Shown here piece by piece: positions 32,649 through 40,944 of a DNA stretch of 64,000 bases. Below the pieces are notes generated by a model that saw nothing but the letters and a program-made list of their open reading frames with translations, was not told the DNA's origin and searched no databases. How positions within the stretch are numbered: the stretch's first letter is position 1; every line of letters begins with the position of its first letter. The translations under genes were made by a program, and so were the position numbers. The stretch comes from CAZSDU01 sp964429135 (GTDB lineage: Bacteria; Bacteroidota; Bacteroidia; Bacteroidales; FEN-979), in NCBI GenBank assembly GCA_964429135.1, contig CAYSAU010000003.1, positions 1 to 64,000 on the forward strand, read 5' to 3'.

Positions 32649-33833
32649 TTATTTTACATGAAGGATCAACCCTTTAAGGTATTCCCCTTCGGGATGAAAT
32701 ATACTGACGAGATGATCCGGCCCCTGGGAAAGCCGGTGAAGGATCCTGACTTCGCGGCCGGCTTCCAGTGCGGCGCTCATCACTGCCGACTGAAAATTTT
32801 CCCGGCTGATGGCCTGGGAACAGGAAAAAGAAAACAATATCCCACCTTTGTTTAAACGAATCAACGCATTTTTATTGATATGAACATAGGCATGCAAAGC
32901 GTTGTTGGTCACCTTATGGGTCTTGGCAAATGCAGGAGGATCGAGAATGATCATGTCATACCATTCACTGGTTTCTTTCAGATATTTTTTGGCATCTTCC
33001 ACCATTGCATGATGATGACCGGGATTAAGCCCGTTAAGCGCCACATTTTCATTGGCCCAATCAATTGACTGACTGGAGCTGTCGATGGAATGTACCTGCG
33101 TGGCGCCACCTTTCAGCGCATAAACCGAAAATGCCCCTGAATAACAAAAACAGTTCAGCACTTTCCTGTTTCTTGCATAATACTGGGCAAACATTCGGTT
33201 TCCCCTCTGATCCAGAAAGAAACCTGTTTTTTGTCCACGCTCCCAATCGACATAGAAGCGATGGCCATTTTCAAGGATCTCACCCATTTTGGAAGTGCCA
33301 TATAAGTACTGATCACGGATGTCGAAGGCCGGGTGAGGAGTTGTTTCTTTGCTTTTATCATAAACCGCTTTGAGCTGATTGCCGAATATTTTCTGAAGGG
33401 CCGCAACAAATACTGGTTTCAGTTTATGCATGCCCAGAGTGTGAGCTTGAATCACCGCCACACCATTGTACCAGTCAATAATAAGTCCGGGTAATCCATC
33501 CCCCTCAGAATTGACCAGGCGACAAGCATTGTTGGAAGGAGAGGTCAACAGGCCAAGATGAATCCTGAAATCATACGCGCTTGAAATTTTTTCAATCCAG
33601 AAATTCTCATTGATTTCTGTTTGTTGAAAACTGAATATCTTAACCGCAATGGAGCTTTCAGCATAATGCCCCAGGGCAAGGAACTCATGTTGATGAGAAA
33701 ACAGCTCGACCGTATCACCTTCCTTTACATTTCCTTTTATCTGATGGATGGCTCCGGAAAAAATCCAAGGATGAAAACGCCTGACTGCCAATTCCTTACC
33801 CGGCTTCAGGATAATTTTGGGAAAGATGTTCAT
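32649..33833 (-). CDS. rlmI: RlmI-type 23S rRNA m5C methyltransferase
   Basis: 394 residues from the ATG at 33833. An N-terminal PUA domain (about 1-75, KELAVRRFHPWIFSGAI) is followed by an EEHEE-like middle domain and a Rossmann methyltransferase domain: QKTGFFLDQRGNR, LNCFCYSGAFSVYAL, HSIDSSSQSIDWANENVALN and the catalytic-loop motif IILDPPAFAK. The E. coli protein methylates C1962 of 23S rRNA. A longer in-frame extension up to 34133 runs antisense through the neighbouring lipoprotein gene and is rejected. The symbol follows similarity to RlmI; paralogues with other targets exist. Confidence 0.88.
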   Translation of the reverse strand: MNIFPKIILKPGKELAVRRFHPWIFSGAIHQIKGNVKEGDTVELFSHQHEFLALGHYAESSIAVKIFSFQQTEINENFWIEKISSAYDFRIHLGLLTSPSNNACRLVNSEGDGLPGLIIDWYNGVAVIQAHTLGMHKLKPVFVAALQKIFGNQLKAVYDKSKETTPHPAFDIRDQYLYGTSKMGEILENGHRFYVDWERGQKTGFFLDQRGNRMFAQYYARNRKVLNCFCYSGAFSVYALKGGATQVHSIDSSSQSIDWANENVALNGLNPGHHHAMVEDAKKYLKETSEWYDMIILDPPAFAKTHKVTNNALHAYVHINKNALIRLNKGGILFSFSCSQAISRENFQSAVMSAALEAGREVRILHRLSQGPDHLVSIFHPEGEYLKGLILHVK

Positions 33834-33850
33834 TTTTTTGTTTTTCTTAG

Positions 33851-33858
33851 TAAATTTG
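33851..33858 (+). promoter_or_regulatory. -7 promoter box (TAAATTTG) for the coiled-coil lipoprotein
   Basis: Exact TAnnTTTG, 24 bp upstream of the ATG at 33883, in the divergent gap with the RlmI-type gene. Confidence 0.6.
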
Positions 33859-33882
33859 ATGCAAATTAAAAAATCCAACCCA

Positions 33883-34734
33883 ATGAAAAAGTATTTATTG
33901 CTTTTATTAATTCCGGTATTTTTTGCCTGTGGCCGTGAAGCCAAGAAAAAAGCCGAAGAATTACAGGCCAGGTCAGATAGTCTGATGAGCCAAACCCTCC
34001 AAAAAGATGAAGCCATCAACGAATTTATCCGCTCCATTAATGAAATCCAGGGGACCCTGGATACCATCAAAATGAAAGAAAACATCATCAACCTGAATAC
34101 AGACCGTGGCGAAGAACTGAAACTTTCTGCCAAAGATCAGATCAAGAACGACATTCAATCCATTTATGGTCTGATGGCTAAGAATAAGGAAACCATCAAT
34201 GCCCTGACCAAAAAGTTGAAAAATTCCAATATGAAAGTGGATGAACTTCAAAAAATGGTTGAAAGGCTTAATAAAGATCTTGCCCAGAAAACAGCCGATA
34301 TTGAAGAGCTGAGGGAAAAACTTTCCAAGATCAACATTGCCTTTGAAAAAGCCAATTTGAAGATAGATACCCTTTCAAGGACGGTTAAATCCCAGGACAG
34401 GCAGTTATCAGATCAGGGGCAGACGATTGCGGAACAGGATGCCGCCCTGCATACAGCTTATTATGTTATCGGGACAGCCAAGGAATTAAAGAAAAGCGGA
34501 GTTATCAAGAGTGGTGAAGTACTGGCAGACTTCAACAAGGATCTCTTTACCCGGATAGACATCAGAAAAACCACTGAGATCTCTGTCCTGAGCAAGAAAG
34601 CCAAGATCCTTTCAAGCCATCCTTCCTCCTCCTATAAATACAATGGAGATAAAAAACTTATCCAATCGCTTCAGATTCTCGATTATAAATTATTCTGGAG
34701 CAACAGTAAATACCTGGTCATTGTGGTAAACTAA
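33883..34734 (+). CDS. Coiled-coil lipoprotein, Cbp1-like
   Basis: 283 residues from the ATG at 33883. A short signal ends near FFACGREA, with Cys as the likely lipidation site. Residues about 20-205 are a continuous heptad-rich coiled coil (DELQKMVERLNKDLAQKTAD; IEELREKLSKINIAFEKANL). The compact C-terminal domain begins LHTAYYVIGTAKELKKSGVI and ends KLFWSNSKYLVIVVN. That end recalls the Bacteroidota family annotated as Cbp1-type collagen-binding adhesins, from memory and unverified. It is an exported, probably surface-attached, elongated protein. It is monocistronic, with its own promoter box and terminator. Confidence 0.75.
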   Translation: MKKYLLLLLIPVFFACGREAKKKAEELQARSDSLMSQTLQKDEAINEFIRSINEIQGTLDTIKMKENIINLNTDRGEELKLSAKDQIKNDIQSIYGLMAKNKETINALTKKLKNSNMKVDELQKMVERLNKDLAQKTADIEELREKLSKINIAFEKANLKIDTLSRTVKSQDRQLSDQGQTIAEQDAALHTAYYVIGTAKELKKSGVIKSGEVLADFNKDLFTRIDIRKTTEISVLSKKAKILSSHPSSSYKYNGDKKLIQSLQILDYKLFWSNSKYLVIVVN

Positions 34735-34753
34735 ACCTGATATCATAACTTCA

Positions 34754-34783
34754 GGGGGCGGGATCAGTCCCGCCCTTTTTTTT
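34754..34783 (+). terminator. Rho-independent terminator after the coiled-coil lipoprotein gene
   Basis: The GC-rich stem GGGCGGGA/TCCCGCCC (34756-34763 and 34768-34775) with a TCAG loop is followed by eight T. Confidence 0.92.
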
Positions 34784-34805
34784 ATTTTTTTTGAAATAGC
34801 AAAAC

Positions 34806-35822
34806 ATGGGACTTCGGTTAATTATTATTCTGACTTTCATCCTGAGCAGTCAGGTGGTATTATCACAAAAAAACAGCCCGGATCTGTTTAAGATCGTTTT
34901 TTATAATGTCGAAAACCTCTTCGATACCCTTGACAATCCCCTGACTATGGATGAGGAATTTTTGCCTGATTCCAGGATAGCATGGAACAGTGAACGTTAT
35001 TGGCATAAAATTCAGAATACTGCAAGGGTACTGATGGCTATCGACAGCGTGAATCTGCCGGGAATTATCGGACTGGCCGAGATCGAGAACAAGTCAGTAC
35101 TTGAAGATTTAATCCTGACCACAGGATTAAAACATGGTAATTATGATATCATCATTGAAAACGGACAGGATCCCAGAGGAATCAATGTAGCGTTATTATT
35201 CAGAAAAAATATATTTCGTCAAATAGATCATCAGGCAATCCCCTCAGCGCTTTCATTTAAAACCCGAGATATCCTTTATGTCAGGTTGTTATGCACTTCA
35301 GGCGACACTTTCCATGTTTTTATCAACCACTGGAAATCAAGGCAAGGAGGTGCACAGGAAACAGAAATAATGCGTATTGAAAATGCCGAGACATTAAAAC
35401 GTCAGACCGACTCTGTGCTTTCCGTATTTCCTCAAGCAAAATTAATCATAATGGGAGATTTCAATGATGAACCCGGAGATAAAAGCATTGCGGAAACCCT
35501 CGGAATCAAAAAACCCGGGGGAACAATTTCCTCTACCGGATTATATAACCTGCTCTATGACCATTACGAAAAAGGCGAAGGGACTTTATATTATAAAGAC
35601 TGGGACGTGTTTGACCAGATCATTGTTTCCGGAAATTTACTACTGAAAAAGAAAGGGAAAAAGCCCTTCATCCTGCCAGTCGATGCACATATTTTTAAAC
35701 CTGACTGGCTGCTTTACAGGAATAAAAACGGAGAACTTGTCCCGAACCGGACAGCGGGTTCAAAAGAATATTTCGGGGGCTTTTCTGATCATTTGCCGGT
35801 CTATACTACAGTAAGATATTAA
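34806..35822 (+). CDS. Secreted endonuclease/exonuclease/phosphatase-family protein
   Basis: 338 residues with a signal peptide (MGLRLIIILTFILSSQVVLS). The EEP fold motifs are in order: FKIVFYNVENLFDT, GIIGLAEIENKSVLEDL (metal Glu), VFINHWKSRQGG, IIMGDFNDEP (catalytic Asp/Asn) and GGFSDHLPVYTT (catalytic His pair region). Family members cleave phosphodiesters in nucleic acids, phospholipids or sugar phosphates; export suggests an extracellular or periplasmic substrate. It converges with the YwqK-type gene, 17 bp apart. Confidence 0.88.
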   Translation: MGLRLIIILTFILSSQVVLSQKNSPDLFKIVFYNVENLFDTLDNPLTMDEEFLPDSRIAWNSERYWHKIQNTARVLMAIDSVNLPGIIGLAEIENKSVLEDLILTTGLKHGNYDIIIENGQDPRGINVALLFRKNIFRQIDHQAIPSALSFKTRDILYVRLLCTSGDTFHVFINHWKSRQGGAQETEIMRIENAETLKRQTDSVLSVFPQAKLIIMGDFNDEPGDKSIAETLGIKKPGGTISSTGLYNLLYDHYEKGEGTLYYKDWDVFDQIIVSGNLLLKKKGKKPFILPVDAHIFKPDWLLYRNKNGELVPNRTAGSKEYFGGFSDHLPVYTTVRY

Positions 35823-35839
35823 TTGTTTAAAGTCCATTT

Positions 35840-36286
35840 TTAATTTTTGATGCTTTTCGTTGGAAGCGGGTAGTCGATTTCTTTTAAGAGACGTCCGTTT
35901 TCATCATAGAAGCTCCATTTCCCAATCCGGGTATCTTCTTTATAATAACCTTCATAGCGGATCTTTCCATTTTCAAAATAGGTGGTTCGTTTCCCATCGC
36001 TTTTTCCGTTTTTAAAGAATCCTTCACTCCAGACATTACCGTTATCATACCAGTAAACCCACTTTCCGTCACGTTTTCCATCCTTGTACATTCCCTCCAT
36101 CTGGATCTGCTTATTGGAATAATAGGTTGTTTCTTTCAGCAATTCACGGTTTTCACCTTTACCTCTATAGATACAAACTCTTTTCGGTGAGCCATCAGGA
36201 TAGGATTCTTCAACGACTTTATATTCAAGTTTGCATGAGTAGAGAACTAACAGCAATGCTGTCATTATGGTTAATTTGATTTTCAT
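35840..36286 (-). CDS. YwqK/MORN-repeat lipoprotein
   Basis: 148 residues. A lipoprotein signal ends in LLVLYSC (Cys18). The rest is a run of MORN-variant repeats of about 23 residues: GMYKDGKRDGKWVYWYDNGN, EGFFKNGKSDGKRTTYFENG, EGYYKEDTRIGKWSFYDENG. Proteins with this repeat are common in Bacteroidota, often several per genome; the role is unknown. It starts 5 bp after dihydroorotase and is likely cotranscribed with it. Confidence 0.85.
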   Translation of the reverse strand: MKIKLTIMTALLLVLYSCKLEYKVVEESYPDGSPKRVCIYRGKGENRELLKETTYYSNKQIQMEGMYKDGKRDGKWVYWYDNGNVWSEGFFKNGKSDGKRTTYFENGKIRYEGYYKEDTRIGKWSFYDENGRLLKEIDYPLPTKSIKN

Positions 36287-36291
36287 TGTAA

Positions 36292-37647
36292 TTACATGTT
36301 AAATTCCAATCGCATTCCCTGACTTGATTCCATAATATTTCCTTGCTGATAAACCGGATTCCCGTTCACCCAGGTATGGCTTATCCTGGATCTGAAAGAA
36401 AACCCCTCAAGGGGTGACCATTTGCATTTATAAAGGATATTTTCTTTATTCACCGTCCAGGGATCATTCAGATCCACAAGTAAAAGGTCAGCAAAAAACC
36501 CTTTACGGATAAACCCCCTGTTTTTAATACGGTACAAGATGGCAGGTCCATGGCACATTTTTTCCACGATCGTTTCGAGGGAAATCTTCTGCTGGTGATA
36601 GTATTCAAGCATGGTTACCAAGCCATGCTGTACGAATGGCGCTCCCGAAGGACAAGAAAGATAATTTTGTTGCTTTTCTTCCAAGGTATGAGGGGCATGA
36701 TCTGTGGCGATGATATCGATTTTTCCGGATAACAATCCTTGAAACAATCCATGCTTATCTACTTCTGTTTTTATGGCCGGGTTCCATTTGATTTTTGCGC
36801 CAAGCCTTTTATAATCCCGATCGTCAAACCAAAGATGATGCACGCAAACTTCGCCGGTAATGGACTTTTCAGCGAGGGGTTTATCGTTCTCCAGCAGTTC
36901 GAGTTCACGGACCGTGGAGAGGTGAAGTAAATGCAAGCGGGCGGAGTACTTCTTAGCGAGTTTAACTGCTTTCAGTGAGGAAGCAAAGCATGCTTCCACG
37001 CTCCGGATGAGGGGATGAGCAAAAACCGGAATGTCCTCTCCATATTTCTTTTTGAAATATGCCAGGTTTTCCCGGATAATGGATTCTTCTTCAGCATGAA
37101 CCACTATCCTGAGCGGGGATTGACGGAAAATTTTTTCAAGGATATCGGGATCATCCACCAACATATTCCCGGTTGATGCACCCATAAAGATTTTCAGTCC
37201 ACAGATCTTTACCGGATCGGCTTTTAAAATTTCATTGAGGTTATCATTGGAAGCACCAAGGAAAAATGAATAATTGGCCAGTGACTTAGTAGCAGCAAGA
37301 TTATACTTCTCCTCAAGGATATCCAAAGCAGTCGCTTTAGGTTCGGTATTGGGCATATCCATAAAGGAGGTCACTCCTCCGGCGACGGCTGCACGGCTTT
37401 CAGTCAGTAAATCACCTTTTCGGGTCAAACCGGGCTCGCGAAAATGAACCTGATCATCGATCATCCCGGGCATCAGGCATTTGCCATTTGCATCAAGCCT
37501 CAGGGTGTTTTCGGGTAACAGGAAATCTTCCGGGAGATCTCCTTCAAAAACATCAGCAATGAGCCCATTTTCCACCCTGACAGACCCACGAAATTGTCTG
37601 CCCTCGTTAACGATAAGGGCATTGCAAATAATAAAAGGAGAGCTCAT
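36292..37647 (-). CDS. pyrC: Dihydroorotase
   Basis: 451 residues of the class I dihydroorotase group, the third step of pyrimidine synthesis. Seen: QVHFREPGLTRKGDLLTESR, AAVAGGVTSFMDMPNTEPKA, the candidate carboxylated Lys K152 in GLKIFMGASTGNM, H184 in VVHAEEES, HLLHLSTVRELEL and the catalytic Asp in IATDHAPHTLEEK. The first metal His of HxH is Gln (D65-Q66-V67-H68). I recall this substitution in other Bacteroidota dihydroorotases, so it may be lineage-typical. It starts 1 bp after the glycosyltransferase stop. Confidence 0.9.
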   Translation of the reverse strand: MSSPFIICNALIVNEGRQFRGSVRVENGLIADVFEGDLPEDFLLPENTLRLDANGKCLMPGMIDDQVHFREPGLTRKGDLLTESRAAVAGGVTSFMDMPNTEPKATALDILEEKYNLAATKSLANYSFFLGASNDNLNEILKADPVKICGLKIFMGASTGNMLVDDPDILEKIFRQSPLRIVVHAEEESIIRENLAYFKKKYGEDIPVFAHPLIRSVEACFASSLKAVKLAKKYSARLHLLHLSTVRELELLENDKPLAEKSITGEVCVHHLWFDDRDYKRLGAKIKWNPAIKTEVDKHGLFQGLLSGKIDIIATDHAPHTLEEKQQNYLSCPSGAPFVQHGLVTMLEYYHQQKISLETIVEKMCHGPAILYRIKNRGFIRKGFFADLLLVDLNDPWTVNKENILYKCKWSPLEGFSFRSRISHTWVNGNPVYQQGNIMESSQGMRLEFNM

Positions 37648-37648
37648 T

Positions 37649-38389
37649 TTAAGCTTTGAGACGTTTGTATTTTTTAAAGAGACTTTTTATTCTCAGACTC
37701 ATGACTCCAAAAATCGCCTCTTTAAAAATACCCTTACTCATTTTAGACTCACCCATGGTACGGTCAGTAAAAATGATAGGAACTTCCACGATATTGAATC
37801 CCAGTTTCCAGGCAGTGAACTTCATCTCAATCTGGAAGGCATATCCGGTAAATCTCACTTTATCCAGGTCGATGGCTTCAAGTACCTTGCGGGTATAACA
37901 TTTGAACCCTGCCGTGGTATCCCTGACTTTCATCCTGGTCACAAAACGCACATAGGAAGAGGCATAGTAGGACATTAAAACCCTGCCGATTGGCCAGTTA
38001 ACGACATTGACACCGGAAACGTATCGGGAACCGATCACCAGGTCGGCTCCCTTGTTTTTTGCAGCATCATATAAACGCAACAAATCTTCAGGATTATGGG
38101 AAAAGTCGGCATCCATCTCGAAAATAAAATCGTATGCATGCGACAATCCCCATCGGAAACCATGAATATAAGCCGTACCGAGACCTAATTTCCCTTTACG
38201 TTCTTCCATCTTCAAACGACCGGGAAACTCCTGCATTAAACCCTTAACAATATCAGCCGTGCCATCAGGAGAATTGTCTTCAATGATTAAAATATCAAAA
38301 TCCTTGGCAAGGGAAAAAACCTTACGGATAATCCGCTCTATGTTTTCCTTTTCGTTAAAAGTAGGGATGATGACTAAGCTGTCTGACAC
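37649..38389 (-). CDS. DPM1-like family 2 glycosyltransferase (polyprenol-phosphate sugar synthase)
   Basis: 246 residues starting at a GTG (38389). GT-A motifs: LVIIPTFNEKENIERIIR, LIIEDNSPDGTADIV and the metal-binding DxD in FEMDADFSHNPEDL, then VIGSRYVSG, RDTTAGFKCYTRKVLEAIDL and the tail KMSKGIFKEAIFGVMSLR. It transfers a sugar from a nucleotide sugar to polyprenyl phosphate on the cytoplasmic side, a donor for envelope glycan or protein glycosylation. There is no C-terminal membrane domain, so it is the short, soluble type. It is followed by pyrC and the MORN lipoprotein. Confidence 0.9.
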   Translation of the reverse strand: MSDSLVIIPTFNEKENIERIIRKVFSLAKDFDILIIEDNSPDGTADIVKGLMQEFPGRLKMEERKGKLGLGTAYIHGFRWGLSHAYDFIFEMDADFSHNPEDLLRLYDAAKNKGADLVIGSRYVSGVNVVNWPIGRVLMSYYASSYVRFVTRMKVRDTTAGFKCYTRKVLEAIDLDKVRFTGYAFQIEMKFTAWKLGFNIVEVPIIFTDRTMGESKMSKGIFKEAIFGVMSLRIKSLFKKYKRLKA

Positions 38390-38415
38390 AAACTGATGAT
38401 TTAAAAGTTAAATGA

Positions 38416-40863
38416 TTAATTGATTACGATCTTTTTAAAGAGTTTTCCTTCTGAAGTCGATAACTGTAATAAATATATGCCTTTGGCTAGCGATAAATTA
38501 TTCACCGGAACATTATTGTTTCCCTGATGAATGTTAAGATTTTCTTCAAAAAGTGTTCTGCCATCAAAGCCAAATAAACCAAGATGGATAATTTCATTGT
38601 TTTTAGCCAGGAAACGAAGGGTAAAATGATCCGTGGTCGGATTTGGATAGATAATTAACTTGGAAATCAAGTCATTCTCTTCACTAATCCCGTCGTGGGG
38701 CTTGAAGGTTATCCTGACCGTATCTGACTGAACACCATAAGAGTCGGTCACCCTGCAATATACTTTTTTAGTGCCAAAACCCACACCTGTAGAATCGATA
38801 TGAACGATTTGTCCCAGATCCCCTGTGGACCATACATAAGTTTCAAATTGACCGGCATCCAGGGTTACGGTTTCATTCGCATAAACGATTTGATCAGGAC
38901 CCAGGTCAAGCACGGGGTGATCGCTTAAAGGGATGGCGAGCTGAAAACGCTGGATAAACTCCTGATAATAAAGATTAGCAATTAAGGCATCATGAATGAC
39001 GATGCTGTTTTCATCATTATTGACGTTGGCCGCATCGCTCCAGTTATGGGAGCCTGTCCATACGAAGGGGTCAGAAGATGGATTTGACTGGTCCACGACC
39101 ATCATCTTGCTATGGAGTAGTCCCTGTTCATGGTATTCCCTGAAATTATTCCCAAGGGCAGCGCCAAGGTTTGCGACCACGGTAGCATCGGAAGTGGAAC
39201 GATTGGAGATAACCACCTTGGAGTTTACTCCTGCCTGTGATTTTGCAATAATGGCATTGCTGATCACAGTACGGGTGATCAGCATTGTCCCGGCCTCTAT
39301 ATCTGTATTGGCTGTCCCGATGTGGTTGACGATCTGCTGATTGACACCATCGCTGGGGCTGAAATAGACTTCCACCCTTTTACCGCCGATGATTAGTTCA
39401 TGAGGAGTATTATCGGATTTCGCAGGTCCAAATTTTGCATTGGATGCGTTGGGTGTAATGGTGGATGAACCATACATTTCTTCGAATTCAAGGGTATAAA
39501 CGATAGCCAGGCTCTTGTCCTGAATAAACAATACATTATTGGCATCGGTATTAATATTCTGATCTGTCCAGTTACAGGACCCTGTCCAAACAATGGGATC
39601 GTTGGGGTTGGTGGACTGCCCATCAATCACCATAAATTTATCATGCATAATACCCGAGGTGACCGGCCGGGCAATTTTCCCAATACCGGCATTGAGCTCT
39701 TGCATGGCAGAGTTATTGGTTCCACCGTCAGTCACGATCCTGACCCTGACCCCTCTGGTATTGGCAGCATTAAGCGCACCTACGATACTACTAATCCCTT
39801 CAACGTTAAAATTGTAAATGGCTATATCGATGGTTTGTTTGGCCCGGTTAATATAGGCGATACAAGTATCATCCACGGCGCGGTATATTTGTATTGCTTT
39901 TTCAGAAGTTGCAACTGTAGTATCAACCGGTCGTGTAAAATAAATCTTGAATATACCGCTGGAAAGGGATTGAGTGACGAAATTTTTCAGTCCTGACCAG
40001 CCGGTATCGGAAGCGGCCACAGAAAAAGCTTTAACATAGATCAAATCTGATGGGCTGAGCCCTGAAAGACTGATGCTGTGTGTCAGTCCGCTTCCTGTCG
40101 AAGGAATATGGCCGAGTTCCAGTTGAGGGGTGCGTCCGTAGAAAAGTTCCGTGGTTCCTGCAATATTGGTTGTCCAATCCAGGGAAAACCCGCTGGTGGT
40201 AATATTGCTGACAGCAAGAGGGGTAGTGAACAGGATTGAGCTGCTGGCGAGTATATCATTTTTATCGCGGAGCAGCAGTTGATATCCCTGGGTGGGGTTC
40301 GAATAGTGAAATTGCGAACAAATACCTACGAGGGTGACTTTATCGGCCGGAATGATTTGTCCTACAAGGTTTGAATTATTGTTGATCCTGACCTGGGCTG
40401 TTTGACTACCTGCCGTCACATTATAATTGGTATTTCCGGCAAAAACACCACCGGCATTGGCAAATGTAACATCTACCATTTTAACCAGCATGGCTTCGTT
40501 GGCTTCGTTCATTCCGGCGGGAGTGATAACCAGGGGCTTAGGAAGATTAACCGGGGCAATGGCCGTAAAGGAATTAACCGGATCCAATTCAAGGAGCTGG
40601 TTGTATAATTTCGTAACCCCGGTGATCAGGATGGAATCTCCCCTGACAATGGAACTCAGGGTATTGCTGTATGCTGCAATGCCGGCAGTGCCATCCTGTA
40701 AATAACGGATAACGCCCAATTCAGAACCATTGGTAACGACCCCACGGACAGTGACCGTCGATCCTTCAGGCATAGCTTTGGCAGCGGCGATGGTAATCGA
40801 CTGAGAGAAGACCTGAAGTCCGAGAATCATCAGGAAAGTGATTAAAGAAATAATTTTCTTCAT
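38416..40863 (-). CDS. T9SS-exported OB-fold / phospholipase-D-like protein
   Basis: 815 residues. A signal peptide (about 1-20) precedes an OB-fold-like domain of the type seen in secreted nucleases (about 22-205, GSTVTVRGVVTNGSELGVIR), then a fibronectin-like domain (about 210-295). Two PLD-like halves each carry one HxKxxxxD motif: MHDKFMVID near 408 and LHSKMMVVD near 588, each followed by VWTGSxNWxD. An Ig/PKD-like stretch and a T9SS sorting domain follow (IIYPNPTTDHFTLRF to GIYLLQLSTSEGKLFKKIVI). A pair of HKD motifs makes a complete PLD active site, so nuclease or phospholipase activity at the surface is expected. It has its own promoter box upstream. Confidence 0.88.
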   Translation of the reverse strand: MKKIISLITFLMILGLQVFSQSITIAAAKAMPEGSTVTVRGVVTNGSELGVIRYLQDGTAGIAAYSNTLSSIVRGDSILITGVTKLYNQLLELDPVNSFTAIAPVNLPKPLVITPAGMNEANEAMLVKMVDVTFANAGGVFAGNTNYNVTAGSQTAQVRINNNSNLVGQIIPADKVTLVGICSQFHYSNPTQGYQLLLRDKNDILASSSILFTTPLAVSNITTSGFSLDWTTNIAGTTELFYGRTPQLELGHIPSTGSGLTHSISLSGLSPSDLIYVKAFSVAASDTGWSGLKNFVTQSLSSGIFKIYFTRPVDTTVATSEKAIQIYRAVDDTCIAYINRAKQTIDIAIYNFNVEGISSIVGALNAANTRGVRVRIVTDGGTNNSAMQELNAGIGKIARPVTSGIMHDKFMVIDGQSTNPNDPIVWTGSCNWTDQNINTDANNVLFIQDKSLAIVYTLEFEEMYGSSTITPNASNAKFGPAKSDNTPHELIIGGKRVEVYFSPSDGVNQQIVNHIGTANTDIEAGTMLITRTVISNAIIAKSQAGVNSKVVISNRSTSDATVVANLGAALGNNFREYHEQGLLHSKMMVVDQSNPSSDPFVWTGSHNWSDAANVNNDENSIVIHDALIANLYYQEFIQRFQLAIPLSDHPVLDLGPDQIVYANETVTLDAGQFETYVWSTGDLGQIVHIDSTGVGFGTKKVYCRVTDSYGVQSDTVRITFKPHDGISEENDLISKLIIYPNPTTDHFTLRFLAKNNEIIHLGLFGFDGRTLFEENLNIHQGNNNVPVNNLSLAKGIYLLQLSTSEGKLFKKIVIN

Positions 40864-40904
40864 GATATTGATTTTATTATGGATTAATGATCTGTACGAG
40901 ATAA

Positions 40905-40912
40905 CAAAGGTA
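40905..40912 (-). promoter_or_regulatory. -7 promoter box (TACCTTTG) for the PLD-like gene
   Basis: Exact TAnnTTTG on the minus strand, 41 bp upstream of the ATG at 40863, between the receptor and PLD-like genes. Confidence 0.55.
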
Positions 40913-40944
40913 AATATAATTCACTCTCCGCTTCTTGTGTTTTG

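Noticed and set aside
32649..34133. A 494-residue form of the RlmI-type methyltransferase
   Set aside because: The extra N-terminal 100 residues are antisense to the coiled-coil lipoprotein gene; the conserved protein begins at 33833.
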